From Gemmatimonadota bacterium (GTDB lineage: Bacteria > Gemmatimonadota > Gemmatimonadetes > Gemmatimonadales > Gemmatimonadaceae), in assembly GCA_020161135.1 (NCBI GenBank), contig JAIUOB010000002.1, positions 868,001-932,000 on the forward strand: a stretch of DNA of 64,000 nt. Reading direction: 5' to 3'. The notes below the pieces were generated by a model. The model worked only from the letters and a program-made list of their open reading frames with translations, did not search any database and was not told the origin of the DNA. Below, piece by piece: positions 43,642 to 54,269 of this stretch. The first letter of the stretch is position 1. Each line of letters begins with the position of its first letter. A program made the position numbers and the translations under genes.

Positions 43642-44177
43642 GAGCGTGGAGGCGTCGGGAGAACGAGGTGCTCGAGCGCGTCGAGACACCGTGCGATGGT
43701 CGCGCTGGTCACGGTGGTGTCGTGCAGTGACACGACGGCGAGTGCGTCGGGACCCACCAGCGCCGCGATGTCCTGCGGCGGGGCGGTGGCGTCGAGTCCG
43801 TGATCGTGCAGCGCCGCGAGCAGGAGTGCGCGGAGCTGACGCACCACGGTGGCGCGTGCGAGGCGATCGTCACGCTCGGCGTTCGTGAGGCGGTACACGC
43901 GCCGCAGCAGCGCCGGCGCGGCGAGGCGATCACAGGCGGCGAGCGATTGCTCCAGCATGCCGATGGTCAGGCGGGTGGCCCGTGGCGTCTCGCGCGCAGG
44001 GGCGTCCCAAGCGGCGGGGTCGTCGAAGGACAGCATCGCCAGCACGCCACCCACCGCCGTCACGGCGACAGCAATTGCGATGGCCCACGGCACGTCAAAG
44101 CCGAAGAACCACACGAGGCACGCCGCGCACGCCACGCCGACGCCGACGCCGACGCCGGCCAGCAGGCTGGTCGTCAT
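43638..44177 (-). CDS. Small membrane protein of the MoxR operon
   Basis: Predicted 179-residue protein with two N-terminal hydrophobic helices (residues 3-25 and 30-48) and a C-terminal cytoplasmic helical domain rich in Leu, Ala and Arg (RLTNAERDDRLARATVVRQL). Not assigned to a family. Both ends overlap neighbouring genes by ATGA, so it is translated as part of the DUF4129/MoxR/DUF58 unit. Confidence 0.7.
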   Translation of the reverse strand: MTTSLLAGVGVGVGVACAACLVWFFGFDVPWAIAIAVAVTAVGGVLAMLSFDDPAAWDAPARETPRATRLTIGMLEQSLAACDRLAAPALLRRVYRLTNAERDDRLARATVVRQLRALLLAALHDHGLDATAPPQDIAALVGPDALAVVSLHDTTVTSATIARCLDALEHLVLPTPPRS

Positions 44178-44887
44178 GCGCGCGTCGCCCTGACTGGGCG
44201 CCGCTCGGGCAGGTCGGTGCGCCACAGTTCGACGAGCGTGACGAGGGCGCGCTGCGCCGCACTGATCTCCTGCTCGCTGGGCGTGTGTTCGCCGAAACGC
44301 ACGCGATGGTACAGCGCGAGCAACACGGCGATGGGCTCCGTGGAGCCACGCGAGCGATACAGGATGCGCGCGGTGAACTCCGACGCCGTCTCGGCCGGCT
44401 GCCGCGTGACGCCAGCCACTGCGGCGGCGTCCTGCAGCTCCTGCCAGGCGCGCACCACCGCATTGCCGGGATCCCGCGCGTCGCGCAGGATGTCGATGGC
44501 GGCGATGAGCCCCGACTGGAGCACACGGGCATCCGCGTCGCTGGCGGGGGAGCGGTCGACGCCCGTGCGCACCACGTGCACCAGGGGTTGGCGCCGCAGG
44601 CGGTGGCGCAGCCAGCGCGCGAGCCCCACGAGGAGCGCCCCGGCAGCAAGTACGACGAGCAGACGCGTGAGCCACGCCGGCCACTCGCCGTCCCCCGTCC
44701 CGCCGAACGAGAGCTCGATGCCACCGCCCAGGTCGAGCGGAATGAGCTCCAGGGTGCGGGAGCGCGGCCCGGGAACCCACCGCAGCCCCACCGAATGCGC
44801 CGGCGTCTGCAGCCCCACGACCGTCACGAGCGCGAGGCACGCCACCATACAGATCGCAAGTCGCGGCGTGGCGAGCCATCGGTGCAT
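44174..44887 (-). CDS. DUF4129-like membrane protein, first gene of the MoxR operon
   Basis: Predicted 237-residue protein with an N-terminal signal or anchor helix, a short external segment, a second helix near residues 75-95 (LTRLLVVLAAGALLVGLARW) and a C-terminal cytoplasmic domain. That domain contains RQPAETASEFTARIL and VLLALYHRVRFGEHTPSEQE, matching the DUF4129 pattern often found with transglutaminase and MoxR genes. ATG 44887 is preferred over a TTG at 44893. It opens the operon; a promoter must lie between 44888 and the tRNA remnant at 45133. Confidence 0.72.
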   Translation of the reverse strand: MHRWLATPRLAICMVACLALVTVVGLQTPAHSVGLRWVPGPRSRTLELIPLDLGGGIELSFGGTGDGEWPAWLTRLLVVLAAGALLVGLARWLRHRLRRQPLVHVVRTGVDRSPASDADARVLQSGLIAAIDILRDARDPGNAVVRAWQELQDAAAVAGVTRQPAETASEFTARILYRSRGSTEPIAVLLALYHRVRFGEHTPSEQEISAAQRALVTLVELWRTDLPERRPVRATRA

Positions 44888-45079
44888 TGGCAATGGGGGC
44901 CTCCCGGGTGGCAGGTGCCGGCCTGCGGCATCTGGCGCGCGGCGTTGGCCGCGACGTCATCGACTCGCGCGATTGTACGACCGGTGCGACGGGGACGTAT
45001 GAGCGTCGCGTGAGGTCCGCATTACGATTGGGTGAACCGGTGGCCCTCACGCACGCGACGCGAGCGCCCCGGAACGCAC

Positions 45080-45109
45080 AACGGCGCCCCGCCGAAGTGG
45101 AGCGCCGTT
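45080..45109 (-). terminator. Degenerate copy of the tRNA-Phe terminator
   Basis: A 30-nt segment beginning AACGGCGC and ending GCGCCGTT aligns with the intact terminator at 48311-48340 but its inner stem is broken. It stands at the same place relative to the tRNA 3' repeat (about 27 nt away), so the duplication includes the terminator. It is probably the original chromosomal terminator, displaced when the island arrived. Confidence 0.6.
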
Positions 45110-45132
45110 CGCAGAAGTCGTTGCCTCACCAC

Positions 45133-45176
45133 ACAGTGGCTTGGGACGGAATCGAACCGACGACACGCGGATTTTC
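45133..45176 (-). repeat. Left attachment-site repeat (3' half of tRNA-Phe)
   Basis: A 44-nt sequence identical at 43 positions to 48368-48411, which is the 3' part of the intact tRNA-Phe from the anticodon through the T arm to the discriminator base. The only mismatch is A45160 versus C48395. Similarity stops at the anticodon; sequence to the right is not a tRNA 5' half, so this is a fragment and not a second gene. It marks the left border of the island at 45177-48411. Confidence 0.85.
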
Positions 45177-45279
45177 GGTTCCTGTGCCACTCGGACGTAC
45201 TCAGGCGTTCTCCAGAGAATACGTACCTGGTTGGTTCTTGAGGGTCCCTCAGTCGTGGAGATCTGCCCTGAGGTACAGC

Positions 45280-46659
45280 TCACTCTCCGGCGAGCGCGGC
45301 TAGGCCAAGTCTGAACTTTTCGCATTGGGACCGTACGCCCTGCTCGATGCGCTCCCACACGAGCTGCGGGAAGTCCGGGGGCAGGGATGTCGCGAGCTTA
45401 TCGAATGACTTGTCGGCGCGGTCGACGAGCTGCTCCATCATCTGGAACATTCCCGGTACTGCCGACTGGTCCGCCAGCGCCTTCCAGTGCACCGTCGCGA
45501 TTCGCCTGAGCTTCCGCTCGAGAGTGGTCCTTCTGCGCAGCCCCATCGCAAGCTCCACATCCTGCTCGGCCAACTCGTTCGCGCCTTGGCCAATGACTGG
45601 CCAGCCGGACAGGACGTCGTAGAGGGGTGTCAGGGTGTATCCGTCTCGCTTGAGGAACACGGAGTAGTTCTTGGCGTGACCGTCCGGGGCAGCCAAGAGC
45701 CAACCGGCCAGTTGGGCGAGGACAAACAGCCTGATGTCAGCGCTCGGGGTTGCTCCCATGGCCAGCAGCTCGATGATCTTTCGGATTCCGGGCCCGTCGT
45801 CCGCCTCGTACTTCTTGTCTCGTGGAAGACCGAAGGCTTGGCACAGATCCTCCTGCGGCAGGCGGATGAACCATGCCTGACCGGAATCCGGCTCGATGTG
45901 AAGACGTCGGTCAAAGCGTTCAACGACAAGCACGGTTTCTTCGCTGATGTGATCGCTGAATCGTGCGATCTCGGCGCGTGCGGTCGGCAGTCCCCAGGAT
46001 GAGAGGAGTTGCAGGCAGAGCCACTCGTTCTCAACCGAGTTCGTCATGTCCGCCCTCACGTTGCCGACCAGCCCGAGCGGCAACTTGAGGATGTGGGTCG
46101 TCGGTGTTGCCCCCAGCGGCTCGCACCACCCTCCGTTGTGTCGAAGCAACGCGGTCTTCTCTTGGGCGCCGGCGATGGATATTCGGAACGGCATTTCGGA
46201 CGAGCTGCCTGTGCCGAAGGGCGCACCAGTTGTGACCGCGCGTAACGCCTGCGCGACGTCTGCGTCGCTCAGCGGAACCGACTCGATCTGTCGCGTTCCT
46301 GACGGCGCTTCTCCGATCGGCAGCAGTTGGACGGCCCCGACGCAGTCACGCCCGATCGCCGCGAGGAGGTCGATAGCCTCTGCGGTGGGCGCCCGGAAGC
46401 GCCGTCGTAAGCGCTCGCGAATAGTCGGGGAGTCGGGCAGAAGGTTCTCGAACCAGGCGGTGACATAGGGTCCGCGATGCGGTGCGTCACCCGGCAGTCG
46501 CGGCATGGAGATCGAGAGTGGGCGGGCGCTTGTGGACTCCCACCAGGTCTCCGCGTACGCGAACTCGGAACTCGTCCTCGTTCCGCTAGTCCACTGACCG
46601 ACCTGCTCTCCGTTCATCCAGACGCCAAGCGTGTCGGGACGGGATCGGCGAGCCGTCAC
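45280..46659 (-). CDS. hipA: HipA Ser/Thr kinase toxin
   Basis: Predicted 459-residue toxin. The N-terminal HipA subdomain is followed by the kinase core: ISIAGAQEKTALL near 160-172 with the autophosphorylation-type Ser161, the RLPQEDLCQAFGLPRDKKYE block near 266-285, DGHAKNYS with catalytic Asp326, and LTPLYDV with metal-binding Asp348. These blocks follow the enterobacterial HipA closely, a kinase that inactivates glutamyl-tRNA synthetase. Length is close to the usual 440. Start is GTG 46659, sharing its G with the TAG of hipB (TAGTG), so translation is coupled. Base composition is less GC-rich than the surroundings. All key residues are present, so the toxin should be active. Confidence 0.94.
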   Translation of the reverse strand: MTARRSRPDTLGVWMNGEQVGQWTSGTRTSSEFAYAETWWESTSARPLSISMPRLPGDAPHRGPYVTAWFENLLPDSPTIRERLRRRFRAPTAEAIDLLAAIGRDCVGAVQLLPIGEAPSGTRQIESVPLSDADVAQALRAVTTGAPFGTGSSSEMPFRISIAGAQEKTALLRHNGGWCEPLGATPTTHILKLPLGLVGNVRADMTNSVENEWLCLQLLSSWGLPTARAEIARFSDHISEETVLVVERFDRRLHIEPDSGQAWFIRLPQEDLCQAFGLPRDKKYEADDGPGIRKIIELLAMGATPSADIRLFVLAQLAGWLLAAPDGHAKNYSVFLKRDGYTLTPLYDVLSGWPVIGQGANELAEQDVELAMGLRRRTTLERKLRRIATVHWKALADQSAVPGMFQMMEQLVDRADKSFDKLATSLPPDFPQLVWERIEQGVRSQCEKFRLGLAALAGE

Positions 46660-46925
46660 TACCAGCTCCCGTGGGGGGTCGGTATGGTCGCGCTCCTTTC
46701 CGGCTCGTTTGGATCTCGAATCGTGAGCTGCACACCGAGCGCCCGTAGCACCGAGAGAAGATTTCCCACGCTCACATCACCCGGGGATCGCTCGATCTTC
46801 GATACGCGGGGGCGGGCCACGCCGAGACGATCCGCGAGATCTTGCTGGGTAAGTCCTCGCGCCTTGCGTAGTGCCCGCAGGTACGTGTGTAGCTGCTCTC
46901 CGCTGCCAATCGCGTACTCTGCCAT
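46659..46925 (-). CDS. hipB: HipB-like XRE antitoxin and repressor
   Basis: Predicted 88-residue DNA-binding antitoxin. The Cro/C1-type helix-turn-helix is at about residues 16-70 (LRALRKARGLTQQDLADRLG, then RPRVSKIERSPGDVSVGNLL). The C-terminal tail SATIPTPHGSW ends in Trp, as does the 88-residue E. coli HipB, where the tail is disordered and linked to proteolysis and toxin contact. The start ATG 46925 has a strong AGGAGGAAGG ribosome binding site. Six near-palindromic sites directly upstream are the likely operators for autoregulation. Confidence 0.92.
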   Translation of the reverse strand: MAEYAIGSGEQLHTYLRALRKARGLTQQDLADRLGVARPRVSKIERSPGDVSVGNLLSVLRALGVQLTIRDPNEPERSATIPTPHGSW

Positions 46926-46950
46926 GCCTTCCTCCTGTGGACCTTGTTAT

Positions 46951-47092
46951 GTAATCTATAAGTTTCTTTGTGGGAAATCTACAGATTTCCTTTTTGAAAG
47001 GAATCCTGTAGGTTTCTTTCACATAAAGAAACTTATAGGTTTCATGCAAGTAATATATAAATTTCACACTATGATAGAAACTTATAGGTTAC
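46951..47092 (-). promoter_or_regulatory. Array of six 16-bp near-palindromic operators upstream of hipB
   Basis: Six 16-nt units start at 46951, 46974, 47001, 47028, 47050 and 47077. They read GTAATCTATAAGTTTC, GAAATCTACAGATTTC, GAATCCTGTAGGTTTC, GAAACTTATAGGTTTC, GTAATATATAAATTTC and GAAACTTATAGGTTAC. The consensus GWAAYYTATARRTTTC is a dyad, as expected for a dimeric HTH repressor. Centre spacings are 23, 27, 27, 22 and 27 bp, two to two and a half turns. The region is strongly AT-rich and must contain the hipBA promoter; exact -35 and -10 boxes are not clear. Confidence 0.8.
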
Positions 47093-47201
47093 TAGACCAG
47101 TGTCCCCCGTGAGCAAACAATCGCGGCGGTCAAATCCTTTGGAGCAGGGAAACGCTCGACCCCTTCCTTGGACTGGCCGACACCACTTAAGCAGCTCAAT
47201 C

Positions 47202-47247
47202 CTAGGGCCAGACCGGCTGGTATATATACCAGCCGGTCTATCCCTAG
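47202..47247. promoter_or_regulatory. Palindrome 1 with TATATATA centre
   Basis: A perfect 28-bp palindrome with half-site GACCGGCTGGTATA occupies 47211-47238. Outer arms CTAGGG (47202-47207) and CCCTAG (47242-47247) extend it with small internal mismatches. Its core GGTATATATACC is shared with palindrome 2, centred 53 bp downstream. Position in the divergent hipB / AbiEi-like intergenic region suggests an operator or promoter element for the downstream gene. Confidence 0.75.
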
Positions 47248-47261
47248 AAATGATGCTACTC

Positions 47262-47293
47262 GCGTTTAGTAGGTATATATACCTGCTAAACGC
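47262..47293. promoter_or_regulatory. Palindrome 2 with TATATATA centre
   Basis: A 32-bp near-perfect palindrome (one mismatched pair) with half-site GCGTTTAGTAGGTATA. It ends 17 bp before the GTG start of the AbiEi-like gene and just before its GAGGAGGAG ribosome binding site, so a protein bound here would block expression. It shares the GGTATATATACC core with palindrome 1, while the flanking arms differ. Confidence 0.75.
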
Positions 47294-47310
47294 CGCGCGA
47301 GGAGGAGTGG

Positions 47311-48228
47311 GTGCCCAAGCCCGTCGAATGGCATCGCGAAGCTGTCCGCGCCATTGCAAGGACGAATCGGCGAGTCTTCTCCACCGTTGACCTTCAGCGT
47401 CTACTTGAGAAGCTCAGGGACGCAAAAACCGTCCCAACCGGAGTCTCTGGAAGACGCTTTCTGGAGGCACTGCAGACAGAGGCCGGTCTCCGAGAAGAGG
47501 AGATACCCTCCGTGCCTGCAGAGGGGGAGACCACCCGCCCATACCGTTCCTTCCACCGATACGTGATAGGCACCGCCTCGCCTGAGGAGCTGGCCGCTTC
47601 ACTACGGCCACGAAGCTACTTGTCACACGGGTCAGCATTGCGCGCCCACGGAATCAGCGGAGCGAATGTCGACGCGATATACGTCAACCAAGAACAGAGC
47701 CCAAAACCGCCCCCACGGGGGATGCTGACGCAAGACGCGATAGACCGTGCCTTTGGCAATCACGCCCGGACCTCCCGCTACGTATTCGAGTACGGCGGTA
47801 CGCGTTTGGTGCTGCTTGCGGGGAAGCACTCAGGCAATCACCGCGTCATTGAACTCGACCACTCCGGAAGCGACATCGCCTTACCGGTGACCGACCTTCC
47901 AAGAACGCTTGTGGACGTAACGGTCCGCCCAGCGTACGCAGGTGGACCCAGCGCGGTGCTCGAAGCCTACCGGCATGCGCTCACAAGGGCACATCCACAC
48001 GAACTGGTCGCGGACCTTGTCAACACGCTTGAGACCCTGGCCCACGCATACCCGTATCATCAAGCCATCGGATTCTACCTTGAGATGGCGGGAGTACACC
48101 GGGTCGATCTAGATGCACTGCGCGAACGTGGTACCCACTACGACTTCTACCTATGCAACCGCATAGATGCGCCAACATACGATCCAAGATGGCGTATCTA
48201 TGTCCCCCGTGAACTCATGAACGCCTAG
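47311..48228 (+). CDS. AbiEi-like transcriptional regulator / orphan type IV antitoxin
   Basis: Predicted 305-residue protein. The N-terminus (VFSTVDLQRLLEKLRDAKTV) looks like a winged-helix domain. The middle segment SYLSHGSALRAHGI followed by VDAIYVNQEQ, and then LPRTLVDVTVRPAYAGG, matches the AbiEi antitoxin pattern of a 'YxSH.SAL..HG' strand and a 'RTLvD...rP.yaGG' motif. No AbiEii nucleotidyltransferase toxin is adjacent. Start GTG 47311 follows GAGGAGGAG. It is divergent from hipBA and preceded by two TATATATA-centred palindromes that suit AbiEi-type autorepression. Codon use is less GC-biased than that of chromosomal neighbours, in line with island acquisition. Family assignment is by motif reading only. 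Confidence 0.55.
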   Translation: MPKPVEWHREAVRAIARTNRRVFSTVDLQRLLEKLRDAKTVPTGVSGRRFLEALQTEAGLREEEIPSVPAEGETTRPYRSFHRYVIGTASPEELAASLRPRSYLSHGSALRAHGISGANVDAIYVNQEQSPKPPPRGMLTQDAIDRAFGNHARTSRYVFEYGGTRLVLLAGKHSGNHRVIELDHSGSDIALPVTDLPRTLVDVTVRPAYAGGPSAVLEAYRHALTRAHPHELVADLVNTLETLAHAYPYHQAIGFYLEMAGVHRVDLDALRERGTHYDFYLCNRIDAPTYDPRWRIYVPRELMNA

Positions 48229-48310
48229 CTCGACACGGATAGCCACACGTCGGCGGTCGGCGAGATCGCGGAGCGGCACCGAGCGCTGAACTCAGCGGCA
48301 AGAACACAAG

Positions 48311-48340
48311 AACGGCGCCCTGCCGAAGCAGGGCGCCGTT
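48311..48340 (-). terminator. Rho-independent terminator of tRNA-Phe
   Basis: Perfect 13-bp stem AACGGCGCCCTGC / GCAGGGCGCCGTT with a CGAA loop. On the minus strand it is followed by a T-rich run (CTTGTGTTCTT). It lies about 30 nt past the tRNA 3' end. The 80 nt between the AbiEi-like stop and this hairpin contain nothing recognisable. Confidence 0.8.
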
Positions 48341-48367
48341 CGCGTGCGTCGTTGATGCTGATGCAAT

Positions 48368-48444
<77 letters not shown>

Positions 48445-48566
48445 GTACCACCCTGCCGGTGCGCCTCAGGGCACACCCACGGGGAGCCGTGAAGTATAGC
48501 TCCGAGGCCGGGGAATGGAACCGGGGGCCGCCGGTCGCCCTGCCCGTGCTGGCAGTCCGGCCCGTC

Positions 48567-49256
48567 TCAGCTCCCCCGCTTCACATGCACCACATGCGCG
48601 TTGATCGCGTGGTTGAGCCGCAGCCCGAAGACACCGTCCGGGCGAACCCGCGCCCGCGGCACCTGCGCCGCCTCCGCGCCATTCACCAGAAACCGCACGG
48701 TCTCGGCATCCGCCTCGATGCGCAAGTCGTTGCGCATGGCGTCGTTGCCCGACTGCCGCTTGATCGCCGCATGCGCCGTCCAGTCCACCAGCGTCGAGGT
48801 GGTCGCGCCCACCCGCTGCTTCACCAGGAACTTCCCATCGTTGCGCAGCAGGAAGTACGTGTAGCGCTGCCCCGCACCAGCCAGGTCGGCACCGCCCACA
48901 AAGATGCCATACCCTTCCTGATCCCGGCCCTTGGTGGGAAAGAGAAAGATCCCCGCCTCCACGGCGTACGTGCCGCGGGCCGCGCTGTCGGGGTGCCAGA
49001 AGATCGTGCCTGGGCCGGTGGTCACGTGGAATCCCGGCGTCATCTGCACGAACGACAGCGTGTCGCTGCCCGCATGGGCGTCGGCGGCGCCGTCCGCGCG
49101 CACCTGCCAGCCGGGGGGACGCTTCCCCTCGTTGCCGCCGATTTGGTGTTGCGGCTGCTGCGCCAGCAGTGGGGCCCCAGCCGCGAGGCTCGCGACGGCG
49201 GCCCACGCGGCAGCACGGCGCCGCAGGCGCATAAGGGAGGCGAGAGAACGAAGCAT
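48567..49256 (-). CDS. Exported hypothetical protein, lectin-fold-like
   Basis: Predicted 229-residue exported protein with a basic N-terminus and signal peptide ending PLLAQQ. The mature part has beta-sandwich-like patterns (PGFHVTTGPGTIFWHP, GTYAVEAGIFLFPTKG, YTYFLLRNDGKFLVKQRVG and FLVNGAEAAQVP), reminiscent of concanavalin-like or DUF1080-type domains used to bind sugars. No certain family or catalytic residues are visible. ATG 49256 is the first in a good signal peptide; an ATG nine codons later is possible. It lies between tRNA-Phe and the amidohydrolase gene on the same strand. Confidence 0.6.
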   Translation of the reverse strand: MLRSLASLMRLRRRAAAWAAVASLAAGAPLLAQQPQHQIGGNEGKRPPGWQVRADGAADAHAGSDTLSFVQMTPGFHVTTGPGTIFWHPDSAARGTYAVEAGIFLFPTKGRDQEGYGIFVGGADLAGAGQRYTYFLLRNDGKFLVKQRVGATTSTLVDWTAHAAIKRQSGNDAMRNDLRIEADAETVRFLVNGAEAAQVPRARVRPDGVFGLRLNHAINAHVVHVKRGS

Positions 49257-49384
49257 GACGGGCGTGGGTGAGGGACCGAAGGGGCCGCGAACATGGTGTA
49301 CACTGCTGTTCGCCGCCAGCACCATTCGTAATTGATCAGCCGGGAATGACGGAGCGGGCCGAGGGGGCCGCACCGGCTTCCCCC

Positions 49385-52681
<3,297 letters not shown>

Positions 52682-52732
52682 GCGCAGACGATACCGCACG
52701 ACGGCATCACGCGCACGCCGGGAGGCGCGCCG

Positions 52733-53320
52733 CTACGGACGCTTCGTGAGCGTCATCTCCATGATCTTCGTCCAGGTGGTGCCACCGTCGGTGCTCGTCT
52801 CGCCCAGCTCGTGCCAGGCGCCCGCCGACGTGCGGGTGATGGTGTAGCGCGTGCGGTGACCCTGCGCGTCGCTGAACCCCCACACGAGTCCATCGGGACC
52901 CAGCGGCTCGATCTGCGACTCGCCCGCCTGCCCGGAGCCGCTGGCCGAGAAGAACTTGTAGCGGCTGGTGGTGGCGTCATACGTGAGCACGCCGGCCGCC
53001 GCGAACACCTCACGCTCGGGCTGATCCGGCGCCATGCGCATGCTGCCACGCCCCTCGATGATGAGCGCGGTCCCTCGTGCCGAGGTTCGCACCTCTTCCC
53101 GCTGCGTGAGCGTGAACGTGCGACCGGCGTTCTGCACCGAGGCCGGTCCTTCCCATGCGCCGGCCATCCAGGCGAAGCGCGCCATGGCATCGGTCGCCGC
53201 CTTGGTGCTGGCGGCACGCGGGTCCTGCGCATGGGCGGTCATGGGCGGTGTGGCGAGCACCGTGGCGGCCGAGAGCGCCAGCAGGAGGCGCACGCGTCGG
53301 AGGCGGGAGCAGTTGGGCAT
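52733..53320 (-). CDS. Exported DUF1579-like protein
   Basis: Predicted 195-residue exported protein with signal peptide ending MTAHAQ. The core FAWMAGAWEGPASVQNAGRT (partly quoted), the strand pattern REVFAAAGVLTYD and the ending WHELGETSTDGGTTWTKIME agree with the beta-barrel DUF1579 family of unknown function. It is 51 nt upstream of the amidohydrolase gene in the same direction, so co-expression is possible. Confidence 0.7.
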   Translation of the reverse strand: MPNCSRLRRVRLLLALSAATVLATPPMTAHAQDPRAASTKAATDAMARFAWMAGAWEGPASVQNAGRTFTLTQREEVRTSARGTALIIEGRGSMRMAPDQPEREVFAAAGVLTYDATTSRYKFFSASGSGQAGESQIEPLGPDGLVWGFSDAQGHRTRYTITRTSAGAWHELGETSTDGGTTWTKIMEMTLTKRP

Positions 53321-53384
53321 GGACGCAAGGTCGTCACAGCGGTCGGCGTGGTCTTGAAGGAATGCGACACGCCCGCGCCCGCGC

Positions 53385-54236
53385 TCAGTCCACGAGACGG
53401 GCGTGGTCGATGACGTCGAGTCGCTCTTCGAGCCGCGACGGCGAGAAGCGCGTCAGTCGTCCCACTTCGCGCGTGAGATGTGCCTGGTCCGCGTATCCGG
53501 CCTCGGCGGCAATCGCCGACCAGCCGCCCATCGCCGCGCGTCCGTCCTGCACGGTGCGCTGCAGCATGCGCCGCGCGCGACGGATCTGTGCGAAGGCCTT
53601 GGGGGTGAGCCCCACCGCCGCCACGAAGCGGCGTTGCAGCGTGCGCGGCGACACGCCCAGCGCTGCCGCCAGATCGGCAATGCGTGTGCGCCCATCGTCG
53701 GCTATGAGCCGATCGACGGCGTCGCGTACCACGACATCGAGCCCCGGCAACACGCCCGACGGCACGCGCGACGGCGCCCGTGCGGCGGCCTGCGTAGCGG
53801 CCTGCGTGGCGATCCACGCATCGAACGCGGCGGCGAGCGCGTAGTCGTCGGGCGCGACCGGAACCGTATGCAGCAGCGGCGCCAGCGCGGCACCGAACAC
53901 TGCGTGCGCATCGAGGTTGGCATTCACCAGCGACAGCGCCGGCTGACCACACCACAGCGCGCCCACCTCGGGGCGGAAGCGCACGCCGCAGTAGCGCACG
54001 CCGGGGTGCACGGGAACATCGAGCGGCGCGGTGCACACCCCCTGCACACGCGCCGCCACCACCTGGCCGCCCGCGACCACCAGCACCAGCGACGTGCAGC
54101 CATCGGGCCACACCCGATGCTGAAATGCCGGATCGGGGAGCGCGTGCACGTCGAACACCCAGTACGTCAGCGCGACCGACGCGGCGTCGGCGCCGGGACG
54201 CATTTCCGCGTAGCGCAGCGGGCGCGTCGCCGTCAT
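53385..54236 (-). CDS. AraC family transcriptional regulator
   Basis: Predicted 283-residue regulator. The N-terminal half is a DUF6597-type sensor domain with HRVWPDGCTSLVLVVAGGQV and RYCGVRFRPEVGALW. The C-terminal AraC domain has two helix-turn-helix units: RIADLAAALGVSPRTLQRRF and AIAAEAGYADQAHLTREVGR, ending LTRFSPSRLEER. ATG 54236 is preferred; a GTG at 54242 is in frame. It does not visibly control a neighbouring operon. The QueF gene lies 33 nt upstream on the same strand. Confidence 0.88.
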   Translation of the reverse strand: MTATRPLRYAEMRPGADAASVALTYWVFDVHALPDPAFQHRVWPDGCTSLVLVVAGGQVVAARVQGVCTAPLDVPVHPGVRYCGVRFRPEVGALWCGQPALSLVNANLDAHAVFGAALAPLLHTVPVAPDDYALAAAFDAWIATQAATQAAARAPSRVPSGVLPGLDVVVRDAVDRLIADDGRTRIADLAAALGVSPRTLQRRFVAAVGLTPKAFAQIRRARRMLQRTVQDGRAAMGGWSAIAAEAGYADQAHLTREVGRLTRFSPSRLEERLDVIDHARLVD

Positions 54237-54269
54237 GAGCACGTCACCGGGTTGTCATGCGCGCCGCGG

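Noticed and set aside
44888..45132. A defined promoter for the MoxR operon
   Set aside because: A TACAAT-like hexamer is present on the minus strand near 44972-44977, but no suitable -35 element stands at the right distance.
45137..45210. A second tRNA-Phe gene
   Set aside because: Only the half from the anticodon to the 3' end is present; the 5' half does not form acceptor, D or anticodon stems.
45047..45358. A 103-codon minus-strand frame containing RVSSVRFRPKP
   Set aside because: That peptide is the usual false translation of a tRNA 3' half; the region is the attachment repeat, not a gene.
46777..47067. A short frame with repeated YKFL peptides
   Set aside because: The repeats are produced by translating the operator array; there is no ribosome binding site or conserved product.
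46951..47092. CRISPR array
   Set aside because: Units are only 16 bp, diverged and palindromic, spaced 6-11 bp apart, with no cas genes; they fit operators.
45177..48367. An integrase or transposase inside the island
   Set aside because: All six frames were considered; only hipA, hipB and the AbiEi-like gene are long and coherent, and none has recombinase motifs.
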